NCBI RefSeq assembly: GCF_031845375.1
Contig: NZ_JAVREK010000002.1
Location: forward strand, 124,001-188,000
Source of the DNA: Streptomonospora wellingtoniae
Lineage (GTDB): Bacteria > Actinomycetota > Actinomycetes > Streptosporangiales > Streptosporangiaceae
DNA: 64,000 bases
Direction: 5' to 3'
This document shows positions 52,508 to 61,558 of this stretch, piece after piece (position 1 is the first letter of the stretch; each line of letters begins with the position of its first letter). The notes beneath the pieces were generated by a model. That model was given only the letters and a program-made list of their open reading frames with translations, did not search any database and had not been told where the DNA came from. A program made the position numbers and the translations under genes.

Positions 52508-53658
52508 CAGCGGGCGACCTCCCCGATGCGGACGTCCTCCAGTGCGGCGGCGACGAGGTCGTGCTCCTCGCCGGTGGCGGGAGCGCCCCGGGCCCAGTCG
52601 ACGAAGTCCAGCACCAGTTCGGACTCGGATCGGTCGGCGGTCCGCCGCGACCAGGTGCGGCCGTCCTCGGGCGGCCGGTCGTCGGGGGCGAAGTCCAGCA
52701 CCAGGGTGTGGGGGAACCGCTCCCGCAGCCGGTCCATGGGGAAGGCGGGGCGCTGCGGATCGGTGAGGGTGACCTGCAGCCAGTGGCCGGTGTAGTGCTC
52801 CCAGCGGTCGGCGGTCAGCAAGTCGTCGATGCGTCCGCCGATGCGGGCGACCGGGCGCGGCACCGGTGCGGGGGCGAACTCCGCGGCCGCGACTCCCGAA
52901 GGGCCGATGTCGAGGATCCAGCACCCCTTGACGTGGTGCTCCTCGGAGAACGAGTAGGCCAGCGGCGAACCGGAGTAGCGAACCGACCCGGCCATGGTCT
53001 GGCGGCCGTGCAGGTGGCCCAGGGCGGCGTAGTCGACGCCGTCGAACACCGTCGGCGGCACGTGGGAGGCGCCGCCGACGGAGATGTCGCGCTCGCTGTC
53101 GGAGGCTTCGCCGCCGCTGACGAAGGCGTGTGAGAGGACCACCGAGCGGGTGCCGGTGGGCCGCGCCGCGAGGTCGGCGCGCACCAGGTCCATGGCGTGG
53201 CCGAGCACCGCGGGGTGTCCGCGCCGCTCCAGGCCCCAGTGCGGCCGGGCGATCTCGGGTTCCAGGTAGGGGATGCCGTAGAAGGCGACCGGACCGTGCT
53301 CGTCGTCGATCAGCACCGGTGCGCCGACGTCTTCCAGTGAGGAGCGCACGTGGATGCCCGCCGCGTCGATGAGGCCGGTCGCGTAGCTCAGCCGGGCCAT
53401 GGAGTCGTGGTTGCCGCTGATGAGCACGGCCCGCGCGCCGGTGTCGCGGATGCGGCTCAGCGCCTCGTCGAACAGGCGCACGGCCTCGACCGGGGGCAGG
53501 GCGCGGTCGTAGAGGTCGCCCGCGACCGCGACGACGTCGATGCGCTCGCGGCGGACGGTGTCGACGAGGTGGTCGACGAACGCCGCCTGGGAGTCGAGGA
53601 GGTTCTCGCGGTGGAAGGAGCGTCCCAGATGCCAGTCGGAGGTGTGCAAGAGGCGCAT
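52507..53658 (-). CDS. sbcD: SbcD-type exonuclease nuclease subunit
   Basis: A 383-residue Mre11-like metallophosphoesterase. Its motifs are LLHTSDWHLGRSF (Asp/His), VAGDLYDRALPP, LISGNHDSMARL, SHAFVSGG and ALGHLHGRQ. It uses two Mn ions and cuts DNA hairpins and ends with SbcC. Start ATG 53658; sbcC follows through a TGATG overlap. A hairpin terminator separates it from the upstream O-methyltransferase. Confidence 0.95.
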   Translation of the reverse strand: MRLLHTSDWHLGRSFHRENLLDSQAAFVDHLVDTVRRERIDVVAVAGDLYDRALPPVEAVRLFDEALSRIRDTGARAVLISGNHDSMARLSYATGLIDAAGIHVRSSLEDVGAPVLIDDEHGPVAFYGIPYLEPEIARPHWGLERRGHPAVLGHAMDLVRADLAARPTGTRSVVLSHAFVSGGEASDSERDISVGGASHVPPTVFDGVDYAALGHLHGRQTMAGSVRYSGSPLAYSFSEEHHVKGCWILDIGPSGVAAAEFAPAPVPRPVARIGGRIDDLLTADRWEHYTGHWLQVTLTDPQRPAFPMDRLRERFPHTLVLDFAPDDRPPEDGRTWSRRTADRSESELVLDFVDWARGAPATGEEHDLVAAALEDVRIGEVAR

Positions 53659-53703
53659 GTTCCGGCAGAGTAGTGGAGGCGGGCCTGTTCCCGCAGTGGA
53701 TCC

Positions 53704-53750
53704 CGCGGGCTCGGGGAGGGGCGGCGCCGCCGCCCCTCCCCGAGCCCGCG
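53704..53750 (-). terminator. 21-bp perfect hairpin terminator
   Basis: A perfect 21-bp stem (53704-53724 with 53730-53750) and a 5-nt loop CGCCG lie eight bases after the O-methyltransferase stop, before sbcD. Confidence 0.7.
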
Positions 53751-53757
53751 AAGACGC

Positions 53758-54429
53758 TCAGCCGCGCTTGCGCGCCATGGTCAGGCCGTCGCCCACCGGC
53801 AGCAGCACCAGCTCGACGCGGTCGTCGGCCAGCGCGTGGTCGTTGAAGTCGCGGATGCCCTGGACCTGCGCGGAGTCCTCGGCCGGGTCGATCACCCGCC
53901 CGTGGGAGAGGGTGTTGTCGACCAGCAGCACGCCGCCGGGGCGCATCCTCGGCACCAGTTCGTCCCAGTAGCCGATGTAGCCCTCCTTGTCGGCGTCGAT
54001 GAAGGCGAGGTCGAAGCGGCGCTGCTCGGGCAGGGCGCGCAGGCTCTCCAGCGCCGGCCCGATGCGCAGGTCCACCTTGTGCGCGACGCCGTCGCGCTCC
54101 CAGTAGCGCCGGGCGAGCGCGGTCCACTCCTCGCTGACGTCCAGGGCGAGCAGCGTGCCGTCCTCGGGGATCCCGCGCGCCATGCAGATGGAGGAGTAGC
54201 CGGTGAACGTACCGACCTCCACCACGTCGCGGGCGCCGCTGATCCGGGCGAGCAGCGTCATGAACGTGCCCTGCTCGGCTCCGATCTGCATGGTCGTCAG
54301 GTCGGGGTAGAGCCGGGCGGTCTCCTCGGCGAGGTCGGCGAGCACGGGGTCGACCGGGGCGCTGTGGTCGACCAGGTAGGCGTGCAGTTCAGGGGGCAGG
54401 GATTCCGAAGCGCGTGTCACGCGCGCCAC
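53758..54429 (-). CDS. O-methyltransferase (class I, catechol-type)
   Basis: A 223-residue enzyme of methyltransferase family 3. It has VVEVGTFTGYSSICMARGI (motif I), LLALDVSEEW, FDLAFIDADKEGYIGYWDEL (metal-binding Asp) and GGVLLVDNTLSHGRV. These match cation-dependent O-methyltransferases acting on catechols. Start ATG 54429. The YdjM-like gene is 39 bp upstream on the same strand, so they may be co-transcribed. Ends in a strong hairpin. Confidence 0.9.
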   Translation of the reverse strand: MARVTRASESLPPELHAYLVDHSAPVDPVLADLAEETARLYPDLTTMQIGAEQGTFMTLLARISGARDVVEVGTFTGYSSICMARGIPEDGTLLALDVSEEWTALARRYWERDGVAHKVDLRIGPALESLRALPEQRRFDLAFIDADKEGYIGYWDELVPRMRPGGVLLVDNTLSHGRVIDPAEDSAQVQGIRDFNDHALADDRVELVLLPVGDGLTMARKRG

Positions 54430-54468
54430 TCTAGCCTCGCCGCCCGCGGCTGTCCCTCCGCCCGGCCG

Positions 54469-55182
54469 TCACACCTGGGGCAGCAGTTCCGGCCACGGGA
54501 AAAGGTAGAACGCAAGCAGCACTATGGCGATGCTCAGCGACGGGGTGACGAGGTTGCGCTCCACCTTGCTGTCGGTCGTGAAGCCGATGTTCTCGCCGAA
54601 GCGGTACTTGGTGGCCGGCCACAGCAGCGGCACGCCCAGCTCGGTGGCCATGTCGCCGAGGAAGTGCAGGAAGCAGCCGAACGCCACCGCCAGGCCGATC
54701 CAGGAGTAGTCCACGCCGGAGGTGAACAGGGCGAGCGTGACGGCGCCGGTGGCCATCGCGTTGATGACCGCCGAGGCGATGCTGTTCTTCTCGCTGCCCA
54801 GCCCCAGCCCGTTGAAGGCGATTCCCAGCAGCAGGAAGACGAAGACCTGCACGGCGAGCTCCGACCACAGCGCCAGGCCCTGGATCAGCGAGCCCATCAG
54901 CACCGCGAACAGCAGGGAGTGGGTGCCGTTGCGGTGGCCGCCGAACATCCAGTTGAAGATGCCGCTCAGCGCCCGGGTGAAGACGCCGTAGGTGTTGGTG
55001 ATCGTGGAGCTCTTGGCGTCCAGGTCGGGGATCAGCGCGGCACCCGCGCAGACCAGCGAGCCGGCGACGATATCGCCGGGGCCCAGGTCGAAGGTGACGC
55101 CGAGCGCCTCCCGGCCGTCCAGGAACGGAACGACCGCCATCCAGCCGACTATGCCGCTCAGCGCGTGCGAGTGCCCCATCAT
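54469..55182 (-). CDS. YdjM-like (DUF457) membrane-bound metal-dependent hydrolase
   Basis: A 237-residue protein with about six membrane helices. The conserved motifs are GHSHALSGIVGWM, LIPDLDAKSSTI and GGHRNGTHSLLFA, and FLHFLGDMATELGVPLLWPA near the C-terminal half. These His/Asp clusters define the YdjM/LexA-regulated membrane hydrolase family. Biochemical role unproven. Start ATG 55182 (a second Met follows). First gene of a pair with the O-methyltransferase. Confidence 0.85.
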   Translation of the reverse strand: MMGHSHALSGIVGWMAVVPFLDGREALGVTFDLGPGDIVAGSLVCAGAALIPDLDAKSSTITNTYGVFTRALSGIFNWMFGGHRNGTHSLLFAVLMGSLIQGLALWSELAVQVFVFLLLGIAFNGLGLGSEKNSIASAVINAMATGAVTLALFTSGVDYSWIGLAVAFGCFLHFLGDMATELGVPLLWPATKYRFGENIGFTTDSKVERNLVTPSLSIAIVLLAFYLFPWPELLPQV

Positions 55183-55374
55183 GGGCGAAAACCGTAGCGG
55201 TTACCGGAATTCCAGGCGAATCCGAGGGCGGTTTCGGGTCGGGAAACGGCCGCGGGGGAGTGCGCGGAACGGGTGCCCCTGGGTCCGGAGTCCGGTTCCG
55301 GTGTCTGCGCACGACCGGGGCCGATCCGCGCGCAGACGATTGTGAACGGCGCGTGACACTCGCGAGGTAAATCG

Positions 55375-55404
55375 TTGACGCAATTCTGTACATGCTGGTA
55401 AACA
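55375..55404 (+). promoter_or_regulatory. Promoter of the peptide ABC operon
   Basis: A -35 TTGACG (55375-55380) and a -10-like TAAACA (55399-55404), separated by 18 bp, lie about 80 bp before the solute-binding-protein gene, in a locally A/T-rich stretch of the 300-bp intergenic region. Confidence 0.5.
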
Positions 55405-55482
55405 ACCAACTGCTCCCTGCGTCACGATCCCTGTACACCCCGTCTATCCCCCGCACCGCGAACCCGAGGGGTTGAGCAGCAC

Positions 55483-57333
55483 ATGGCCCGACAGCAGGAA
55501 CCCGCCCGGCCGCCGGCACGGGCACCGAAGAGCCGCGCGGCGCGGCGCACCGCGGCCGCCGTCACCGCGGCGCTCGTCGCCGCCGCCCCCGCACTGAGCG
55601 CGGCCCCGAACGCCGCCGCGGACTCGGACGGCGCCGACACCCTCACCATCGCAGCGTCCCAGCCGGTCGACTCGCTCAGCCCGTTCCTGGCCCAGCGGCT
55701 CATCAGCACCAGCGTCCACCGGCTCGCCTACGACTACCTCACCAACTACGACCCCGAGACCAACGAGCCCATCCCCGGGCTGGCCGAGTCCTGGAAGACC
55801 TCCGAGGACGGCCTGACCTGGACCTACACCATTCGCGACGGCGCAACCTGGAGCGACGGCGAGCCGGTGACCGCCGAGGACGCCGCCTGGACCTTCACCA
55901 CGATGATGGAGGACGCGGGCGCCGCCACCGCCAACGGCAACTTCGTGGCCAACTTCGAGAGCGTGGAGGCCGTCGACGCCACCACCCTGCGGATCGAGCT
56001 GAAGCAGCCCCAGGCCACCATGCTGGCCCTGGACGTCCCGATCGTGCCCAAGCACGTCTGGGAGGACGTCGGCGACTACTCCTCATTCGACAACGACGAG
56101 TTCCCGATCGTCGGCAGCGGGCCCTTCGTCATCACCGACCACGAGCCGAACCAGTCGATCACCCTGAAGGCCAACGAGGACTACTGGCGCGACCCGCCGA
56201 AGTTCGACCGCCTGGTGTTCCGCTACATGCCCGAGCTGGACGCCCAGGTCGAGGCGCTGCGCGCGGGTGAGGTGTCCTTCGTCAGCGGGCTCACCCCCGC
56301 CCAGGCCGACGCGCTCAAGGGCACCGAGAACATCACGGTCAACACCGCCAGCGGCAAGCGGTTCCAGGGCTTCACCATCAACCCGGGTGCGCGCACCCGG
56401 GACGGCGAGGAGTTCGGCGACGGCCACCCCGCCCTGCAGGACCGGGTGCTGCGCCGCGCCATCATGCGCGCGATCGACAAGGACGAGATCGTCGAGTCCG
56501 TCTACGGCGGCTACGCCGAGGCCGCCGGCGGCTACATCCCGGCCCGCTACGACACCTACCACTGGAAGCCCGACGCCTCCCAGCGCCTGGACTTCGACCC
56601 CGACGCGGCCAACGAGATGCTGGACGAGGCCGGCTACGAGCGGGGCGAGAACGGCGTGCGCGTCTCACCGGACGGCGACCCGCTCAAGCTGCGCATGCAC
56701 GTCCACAACGACCGGCCCGACTACGTCGCGATGGGCAAGCTCCTGGTGGAGCGGCTGGCCGACATCGGCATCGAGGTCGAGAACCGCACCGTCGACCCCG
56801 GGGTGCTCAGCGACGCCCTCCACAGCGGCGAGTACGACCTGATCTTCACCGGGTGGACGGTCAACCCCGATCCCGACTACGTGCTGGGCATCCACACCTG
56901 CGGTGCGCTGCCGACCGAGCCCGGGACCATGCGCAGCGACGCGTACTTCTGCGACAAGGACTACGACCGCCTCTACAAGGAGCAGCTGGCCGCCTACGAC
57001 GACCCCGAGGGCCGCGCCGCCGCGGTCGAGAAGATGCAGGCGATCCTGTACGACGAGGCCGTGGTCAACGTGCTGACCTACGCCGACACGCTGGAGGCCT
57101 ACCGGTCCGACCAGATCGCCTCCATCCAGGTCCAGCCCGACCCCGGCGGCAACATCTGGGGCCAGGACGGCCACTGGTCGTGGAGCTCGGCGGTTCCGGC
57201 CGCCGACTCCCGTGCCGGGGCCTCGGTGTCACCCTGGGTGCTGGCGGGCGCGGGCGCCGTGGTCCTGGTGGCCGCGGGCGCAGGCGTCTACCTCGTTCGC
57301 CGCCGCGCGGCCGGCGCAGAGGACCGCGAGTAG
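55483..57333 (+). CDS. Peptide ABC transporter substrate-binding protein, C-terminally anchored
   Basis: A 616-residue SBP_bac_5 family protein. It has a basic N-terminus and Ala-rich signal segment (residues 20-45), family motifs GLAESWKTSEDGLTWTYTIR and GSGPFVITDHEPNQSI, and the C-terminal TM helix WVLAGAGAVVLVAAGAGVYL followed by RRRAAG. No lipobox Cys is present, so it is held by the C-terminal helix instead of a lipid. First gene of the operon; it stops two bases before the next start (GTG 57336). It would capture oligopeptides or a similar ligand. Confidence 0.9.
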   Translation: MARQQEPARPPARAPKSRAARRTAAAVTAALVAAAPALSAAPNAAADSDGADTLTIAASQPVDSLSPFLAQRLISTSVHRLAYDYLTNYDPETNEPIPGLAESWKTSEDGLTWTYTIRDGATWSDGEPVTAEDAAWTFTTMMEDAGAATANGNFVANFESVEAVDATTLRIELKQPQATMLALDVPIVPKHVWEDVGDYSSFDNDEFPIVGSGPFVITDHEPNQSITLKANEDYWRDPPKFDRLVFRYMPELDAQVEALRAGEVSFVSGLTPAQADALKGTENITVNTASGKRFQGFTINPGARTRDGEEFGDGHPALQDRVLRRAIMRAIDKDEIVESVYGGYAEAAGGYIPARYDTYHWKPDASQRLDFDPDAANEMLDEAGYERGENGVRVSPDGDPLKLRMHVHNDRPDYVAMGKLLVERLADIGIEVENRTVDPGVLSDALHSGEYDLIFTGWTVNPDPDYVLGIHTCGALPTEPGTMRSDAYFCDKDYDRLYKEQLAAYDDPEGRAAAVEKMQAILYDEAVVNVLTYADTLEAYRSDQIASIQVQPDPGGNIWGQDGHWSWSSAVPAADSRAGASVSPWVLAGAGAVVLVAAGAGVYLVRRRAAGAEDRE

Positions 57334-57335
57334 CC

Positions 57336-58376
57336 GTGGCGGCCTCCGAGAGCACACGAACCGGGCGGTCCGCGGCGGGCACCCTGCCCCGCCGCGGCCG
57401 TCCCGGCCTGCACCCGGCCGTGCGCTACCTGGGCGGACGCGTGCTGACCGCGCTGGTGTCGCTGCTGGCGGTCATGGTCACCAGCTTCTTCCTGTTCCGG
57501 GTGCTGCCCGGGGACCCGGTGTCGGCCCTGACCCAGGGGCGCTCGGTCAGCGTCGAGCAGCTGGAGGCGATGCGCCGGGACTTCGGCCTCGACCAGCCGC
57601 TGCCGCAGCAGTTCGCCGACTACTGCCTGGGCATGCTCACCCTGGACTTCGGCATGTCCTACCAGTACCGCGTGCCGGTCGCCGACCTGATCGCCGAACG
57701 GATCGGCCCCACCCTGCTGCTGGCGGGCACCGGCACCGTCATCGCCGCGATCTTGGGCCTGGTGCTGGGCACGCGCGCTGGCTGGCGGCGCGGGTCGCTG
57801 ATGGACCGCGTGGACACCGGTATCGCGCTGGCACTGTGGTCGGTGCCCTCGTTCTGGCTGGGACTGCTGCTGATCGTGCTGCTGGCCTCCGGCGTCGGCC
57901 TGTTCCCCACCAGCGGGATGTCCAGCCCCGGTGTGGAGGGAACGTTCGCCGTCGCGCTGGACGTGGGACACCACCTGGTGCTGCCCGTGGCCACCATGGT
58001 CGCCGTCGTCTACGCCCAGTACATGATGATCATGCGCTCGTCGGTCCTGGATGAGATGGGTTCGGACTACCTGACGACCGCCCGCGCCAAGGGGCTGCGC
58101 GACTCCCTGGTGCTGCGGCGCCACGCCGTCCCCAACGCGCTGCTGCCCACGGTCACCCTCATCTTCCTCAACCTGGGGCGCGTGGTATCCGGCGTGATCC
58201 TGATCGAGACGGTGTTCGCCTGGCCCGGGCTGGGCTCGCTGTTCTACTCCGGACTGCGGGTGCCCGACCTGCCCATCGTCCAAGCGCTGTTCGTCGTCTT
58301 CGCGGGCTCGGTGATCCTGATGAACCTGCTGGCCGACCTGGTCTACCCGCTGCTGGACCCCCGGGTGCGGACATGA
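57336..58376 (+). CDS. ABC transporter permease (DppB-like)
   Basis: A 346-residue permease with six membrane helices. It starts with YLGGRVLTALVSLLAVMVTSF, includes FRVLPGDPVSAL and the EAA loop DYLTTARAKGLRDSLVLRRHAVPNAL, split by short segments. This is the DppB/OppB topology with the N-terminal helix. GTG 57336 is two bases after the binding-protein stop. Its TGA overlaps the next ATG. Confidence 0.93.
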   Translation: MAASESTRTGRSAAGTLPRRGRPGLHPAVRYLGGRVLTALVSLLAVMVTSFFLFRVLPGDPVSALTQGRSVSVEQLEAMRRDFGLDQPLPQQFADYCLGMLTLDFGMSYQYRVPVADLIAERIGPTLLLAGTGTVIAAILGLVLGTRAGWRRGSLMDRVDTGIALALWSVPSFWLGLLLIVLLASGVGLFPTSGMSSPGVEGTFAVALDVGHHLVLPVATMVAVVYAQYMMIMRSSVLDEMGSDYLTTARAKGLRDSLVLRRHAVPNALLPTVTLIFLNLGRVVSGVILIETVFAWPGLGSLFYSGLRVPDLPIVQALFVVFAGSVILMNLLADLVYPLLDPRVRT

Positions 58377-59263
58377 GCCGCGCCGCGCTGGTCTGGACGC
58401 GCCGCCGCCGGGCGCTCGCCGGCTACGCCCGCGCCTTCGCCGGAAACCGCGGCGGCCTGGCCGGCCTCGCCGTGCTGGCGCTGATCGTGCTGGCGGCGCT
58501 CACCGCGCCCCTGTTCGTGGACAAGGCCGCGCTCAGCCTCACCGGGGCCGAGGGCGGCCGGTTCCAGCCGCCCGGCCCCGGGTTCCCGCTGGGCACCGAC
58601 GCCTTCGGGCGCTCCGTGCTGGACCTGGTGGTGTGGGGTGCGCGGATCTCGCTGACCGTGGGCTTCCTCGCCGCGTTCGTATCGGTCGCCCTGGGCACCC
58701 TCGTCGGGGTCGTCGCCGGCCACTACGCCGGATGGTCGGGCAACGTCCTGATGCGCGTCACCGACTGGTTCGCCGTGCTGCCCGCCCTGGTCATGGCGGT
58801 GGCGCTGGCGGCGGTCATGTCACGCAGCACCCTGACCATCATCATCGCCATCGGGGTCACCGCCTGGCCCACCACCGCGCGCGTCGTGCGCGCCCAGACC
58901 CTTGCAGTGGAGGCGCGGCCCTTCATCGAGCGGGCGCGCGCCCTCGGCGGCGGCCACGTCCACGTCATGCTGCGCCACGTGCTGCCCAACGTCCTGCCGG
59001 TCGTGCTGGCACAGACCACGCTGCTGGTGGCCGAAGCGATCCTGATGGAGGCGACACTCGCCTTCCTCGGGCTGGGCGACCCGGGCACCATCTCCTGGGG
59101 CGGCATCATCCAGGAGGCGCGCAACGCCGGCGCCATCAGCTCGGGCATCTGGTGGTACATGATTCCGCCGGGCGTGGCCATCGCCGTCGTCGCACTGTCG
59201 TTCACCATGTGCGGGCGCGCCCTGGAGGGTGTGCTCAACCCCCGGCTGCGGGAGCGCCGATGA
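58373..59263 (+). CDS. ABC transporter permease (DppC-like)
   Basis: A 296-residue second permease. It has an N-terminal helix after FAGNRGGLAGLAVLAL, the motif GFPLGTDAFGRSVLDLVVWG typical of DppC, and an EAA loop FIERARALGGGHVHVMLRHV. Pairs with the preceding permease. ATG 58373 overlaps the upstream stop by four bases; its own stop overlaps the next ATG in the same way. Confidence 0.93.
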   Translation: MSRAALVWTRRRRALAGYARAFAGNRGGLAGLAVLALIVLAALTAPLFVDKAALSLTGAEGGRFQPPGPGFPLGTDAFGRSVLDLVVWGARISLTVGFLAAFVSVALGTLVGVVAGHYAGWSGNVLMRVTDWFAVLPALVMAVALAAVMSRSTLTIIIAIGVTAWPTTARVVRAQTLAVEARPFIERARALGGGHVHVMLRHVLPNVLPVVLAQTTLLVAEAILMEATLAFLGLGDPGTISWGGIIQEARNAGAISSGIWWYMIPPGVAIAVVALSFTMCGRALEGVLNPRLRERR

Positions 59264-60348
59264 ATCCGACCGAGCATCCGCCGGACACCCCGGCGGAACA
59301 ACCGGCGAACACCGCGGGCGGGGCCGGCCCCGCCCCCTACCTGGAGGTCGACGGCCTCTCCGTGTCCTACCGCGCGGGAGGTGGTGAGATCCCCGCCGTT
59401 CGGGGCGTCTCCTTCGGGCTGGCGTCGGGCAGCAAGCTCGGCGTCGCCGGGGAGTCGGGCTGCGGAAAGTCCACCGTGGCGCTGGCGCTGCTGCGGCTGC
59501 TGCCCCGCTCGGCGCGCATCGGCGGGCGGGTGCTGCTGGACGGTGACGACGTGCTGGACATGCGCTGGGGCCGGTTGCGCGCCGTGCGCTGGGCCGGAGC
59601 CTCAATCGTGTTCCAGGGCGCGATGCACTCGCTCAACCCCGTCCAGCGCGTCGGCGACCAGATCGCCGAACCGCTGCTGGTGCACGGCAGCGCCGCGCCC
59701 GCCCAGGCGCGGGCGCAGGTGAGCGAGCTGCTGGAGCAGGTCGGCCTGCCCGCGTGGCGGGAGCGCTCGTATCCGCACGAGCTCTCCGGCGGCCAGCGCC
59801 AGCGCGCCATGATCGCCATGGCGCTGGCCTGCCGCCCGCGGCTGATCATCGCCGACGAGCCCACCACCGCCCTGGACGTGATGATCCAGGCGCAGATCCT
59901 GCGGCTCATCGACGAGCTGGTCACCGGCCTGGACATCAGCATGCTGATGATCAGCCACGACCTGTCGGTGCTCGCCGAGACCTGCGACCGGCTCGCCGTC
60001 ATGTACGCCGGGCGCATCGTCGAGGAAGGGCCCGCGGACGAGGTCTTCGCCGCGGCGCGCCACCCCTACAGCGCCGCGCTGAGCGCCGCCTTCCCCCGCG
60101 TGGGGGACCCGGCCTCGCGGCGCGCCCCGCGAGGGCTGCCCGGCGACCCGCCCGACCCCTCGGAGCTGCCGTCGGGCTGCTCGTTCCGCCCCCGCTGCCC
60201 CGAGGTCCAGGAGCGCTGCTCCGAGGTCGACCCCGTGCTGTGGCCGGCCGGCCCGGGACGCAGAGCCGCCTGTGTCCAGGTTCTCTCACCCGAGCAGGAG
60301 CACTCGGCCGCCGTCCGGCCGCAACCGCAACCCGAGGAGACGGGATGA
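59260..60348 (+). CDS. ABC transporter ATPase (OppD/DppD-like)
   Basis: A 362-residue ATPase. Walker A is GESGCGKSTV, the Q-loop region is IVFQGAMHSLNPVQRVG, the signature is LSGGQRQRAMIA, Walker B is LIIADEPTTALD. The C-terminal oligopeptide extension carries the Cys cluster CSFRPRCPEVQERC. Energises import with the second ATPase. ATG 59260 overlaps the permease stop (ATGA). Confidence 0.94.
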   Translation: MNPTEHPPDTPAEQPANTAGGAGPAPYLEVDGLSVSYRAGGGEIPAVRGVSFGLASGSKLGVAGESGCGKSTVALALLRLLPRSARIGGRVLLDGDDVLDMRWGRLRAVRWAGASIVFQGAMHSLNPVQRVGDQIAEPLLVHGSAAPAQARAQVSELLEQVGLPAWRERSYPHELSGGQRQRAMIAMALACRPRLIIADEPTTALDVMIQAQILRLIDELVTGLDISMLMISHDLSVLAETCDRLAVMYAGRIVEEGPADEVFAAARHPYSAALSAAFPRVGDPASRRAPRGLPGDPPDPSELPSGCSFRPRCPEVQERCSEVDPVLWPAGPGRRAACVQVLSPEQEHSAAVRPQPQPEETG

Positions 60349-61385
60349 GCGCTGAAGCCGACGCCCCCGGCGCCACCGACGCGACCGCCGCCCCGGTGCT
60401 CGCGGCCGAAGGGCTGGAGGTCGCCTTCACCGGGCGCACGGGCCGCAGCACGGCGCGCGCCGTCGACGGGGTCGACTTGGAGATCGGCGCCGGCGAGATC
60501 GTCGCCCTGGTGGGCGAGTCCGGGTGCGGCAAGTCCACGCTGGCCCGCGCCCTGCTCGGGCTGGTGCGGCCCTCCGCGGGCCGCGTGGCCTTCCGCGGCC
60601 GGGGGCTGGGGTATCGCCCGCGGGAGCTGAAGGAGGTCCGCCGGCGCGTGCAGCTGGTGCTGCAGGACCCCACAGGCGCGCTGAACCCCCGGCACACCGT
60701 CTACGAGGCGGTCGCCGAGGGGCGGCGCATCCACAGCGGCAGCACCGCCGACGAGGAGGAGCACGTCGCCGAAGCGCTCGCGCGCTCCGGGCTGCGCCCG
60801 CCGGAGCGGTTCTTCCTGCGCTACCCGCACGAGCTGTCCGGCGGGCAGCGCCAGCGCGTCGCCATCGCGGGAGCGCTGGTCCTGCAGCCCGAGGTCATCG
60901 TCGCCGACGAGCCCGTGGCGTCGCTGGACGCGTCGGTGCGCGGGGAGATCCTGCAGCTGCTGCTGCGCCTGCGCGACGACCACGGCCTGGCGGCGCTGGT
61001 CGTTACCCACGACCTGGGGCTGGCCTGGAACATCGCCGACCGCGCCGCCGTGATGTACCTGGGCCGGGTGGTCGAGACCGGCACCGTCGAGGAGGTGCTG
61101 GCCGCGCCGCGCCACCCCTACACCAAGGCGCTGCTGTCGGTGCTGCCCGAGGCGGGCGCCGGCGAGCCGCAGATCCTCGCGGGCGAGCCGCCCGACCCCA
61201 CCCGCATCCCCGGCGGCTGCCGCTTCCACCCGCGCTGCCCGGTCCTCGCCTCGGGTGCCGCTCAGGCGGCGGGGGTCGCCGAGCGCTGCCGCAGCGAGGA
61301 CCCGGGCATGCTCGGCGGCTCCGGCGCCGCCGCGCAGGTCGCCTGCCACTGGGCGCACGCGCGCGAGGCCGAGCCGACCGGCTGA
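60345..61385 (+). CDS. ABC transporter ATPase (OppF/DppF-like)
   Basis: A 346-residue ATPase. Walker A is GESGCGKSTL, Q-loop QLVLQDPTGALNPRHTV, signature LSGGQRQRVAIA, Walker B VIVADEPVASLD. The OppF-type C-terminal motif and Cys cluster are CRFHPRCPVL. ATG 60345 overlaps the upstream stop by four bases. Last gene of the operon; palindrome copy 5 follows 21 bp after the stop. Confidence 0.94.
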   Translation: MSAEADAPGATDATAAPVLAAEGLEVAFTGRTGRSTARAVDGVDLEIGAGEIVALVGESGCGKSTLARALLGLVRPSAGRVAFRGRGLGYRPRELKEVRRRVQLVLQDPTGALNPRHTVYEAVAEGRRIHSGSTADEEEHVAEALARSGLRPPERFFLRYPHELSGGQRQRVAIAGALVLQPEVIVADEPVASLDASVRGEILQLLLRLRDDHGLAALVVTHDLGLAWNIADRAAVMYLGRVVETGTVEEVLAAPRHPYTKALLSVLPEAGAGEPQILAGEPPDPTRIPGGCRFHPRCPVLASGAAQAAGVAERCRSEDPGMLGGSGAAAQVACHWAHAREAEPTG

Positions 61386-61406
61386 GCCGGCCGTCCCGGC
61401 ATATCA

Positions 61407-61471
61407 CCGTCGATCTTGTAGCCACCGTCACTGGAAATCGTTTTCCTTCACGATGGCTACAAGATCAACGG
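61407..61471. repeat. Dispersed palindromic element, copy 5
   Basis: Arms CCGTCGATCTTGTAGCCACC and its near complement GGCTACAAGATCAACGG (with three mismatches) flank TCACTGGAAATCGTTTTCC. Same orientation as copy 1. The central GGAAA/TTTCC is present. It follows the ABC operon. Confidence 0.9.
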
Positions 61472-61558
61472 GGTTTCGCCGCGGTGGGCCGCGCCGCGTT
61501 CGCAGGCCGTCGGCGGGAAAGACCGGCGCGCGGCCGCGGTATGAGGCACCATGGGTGC

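Noticed and set aside
22084..61471. CRISPR array
   Set aside because: The repeats are palindromes at five distant intergenic sites, not regularly spaced; no cas gene is present.
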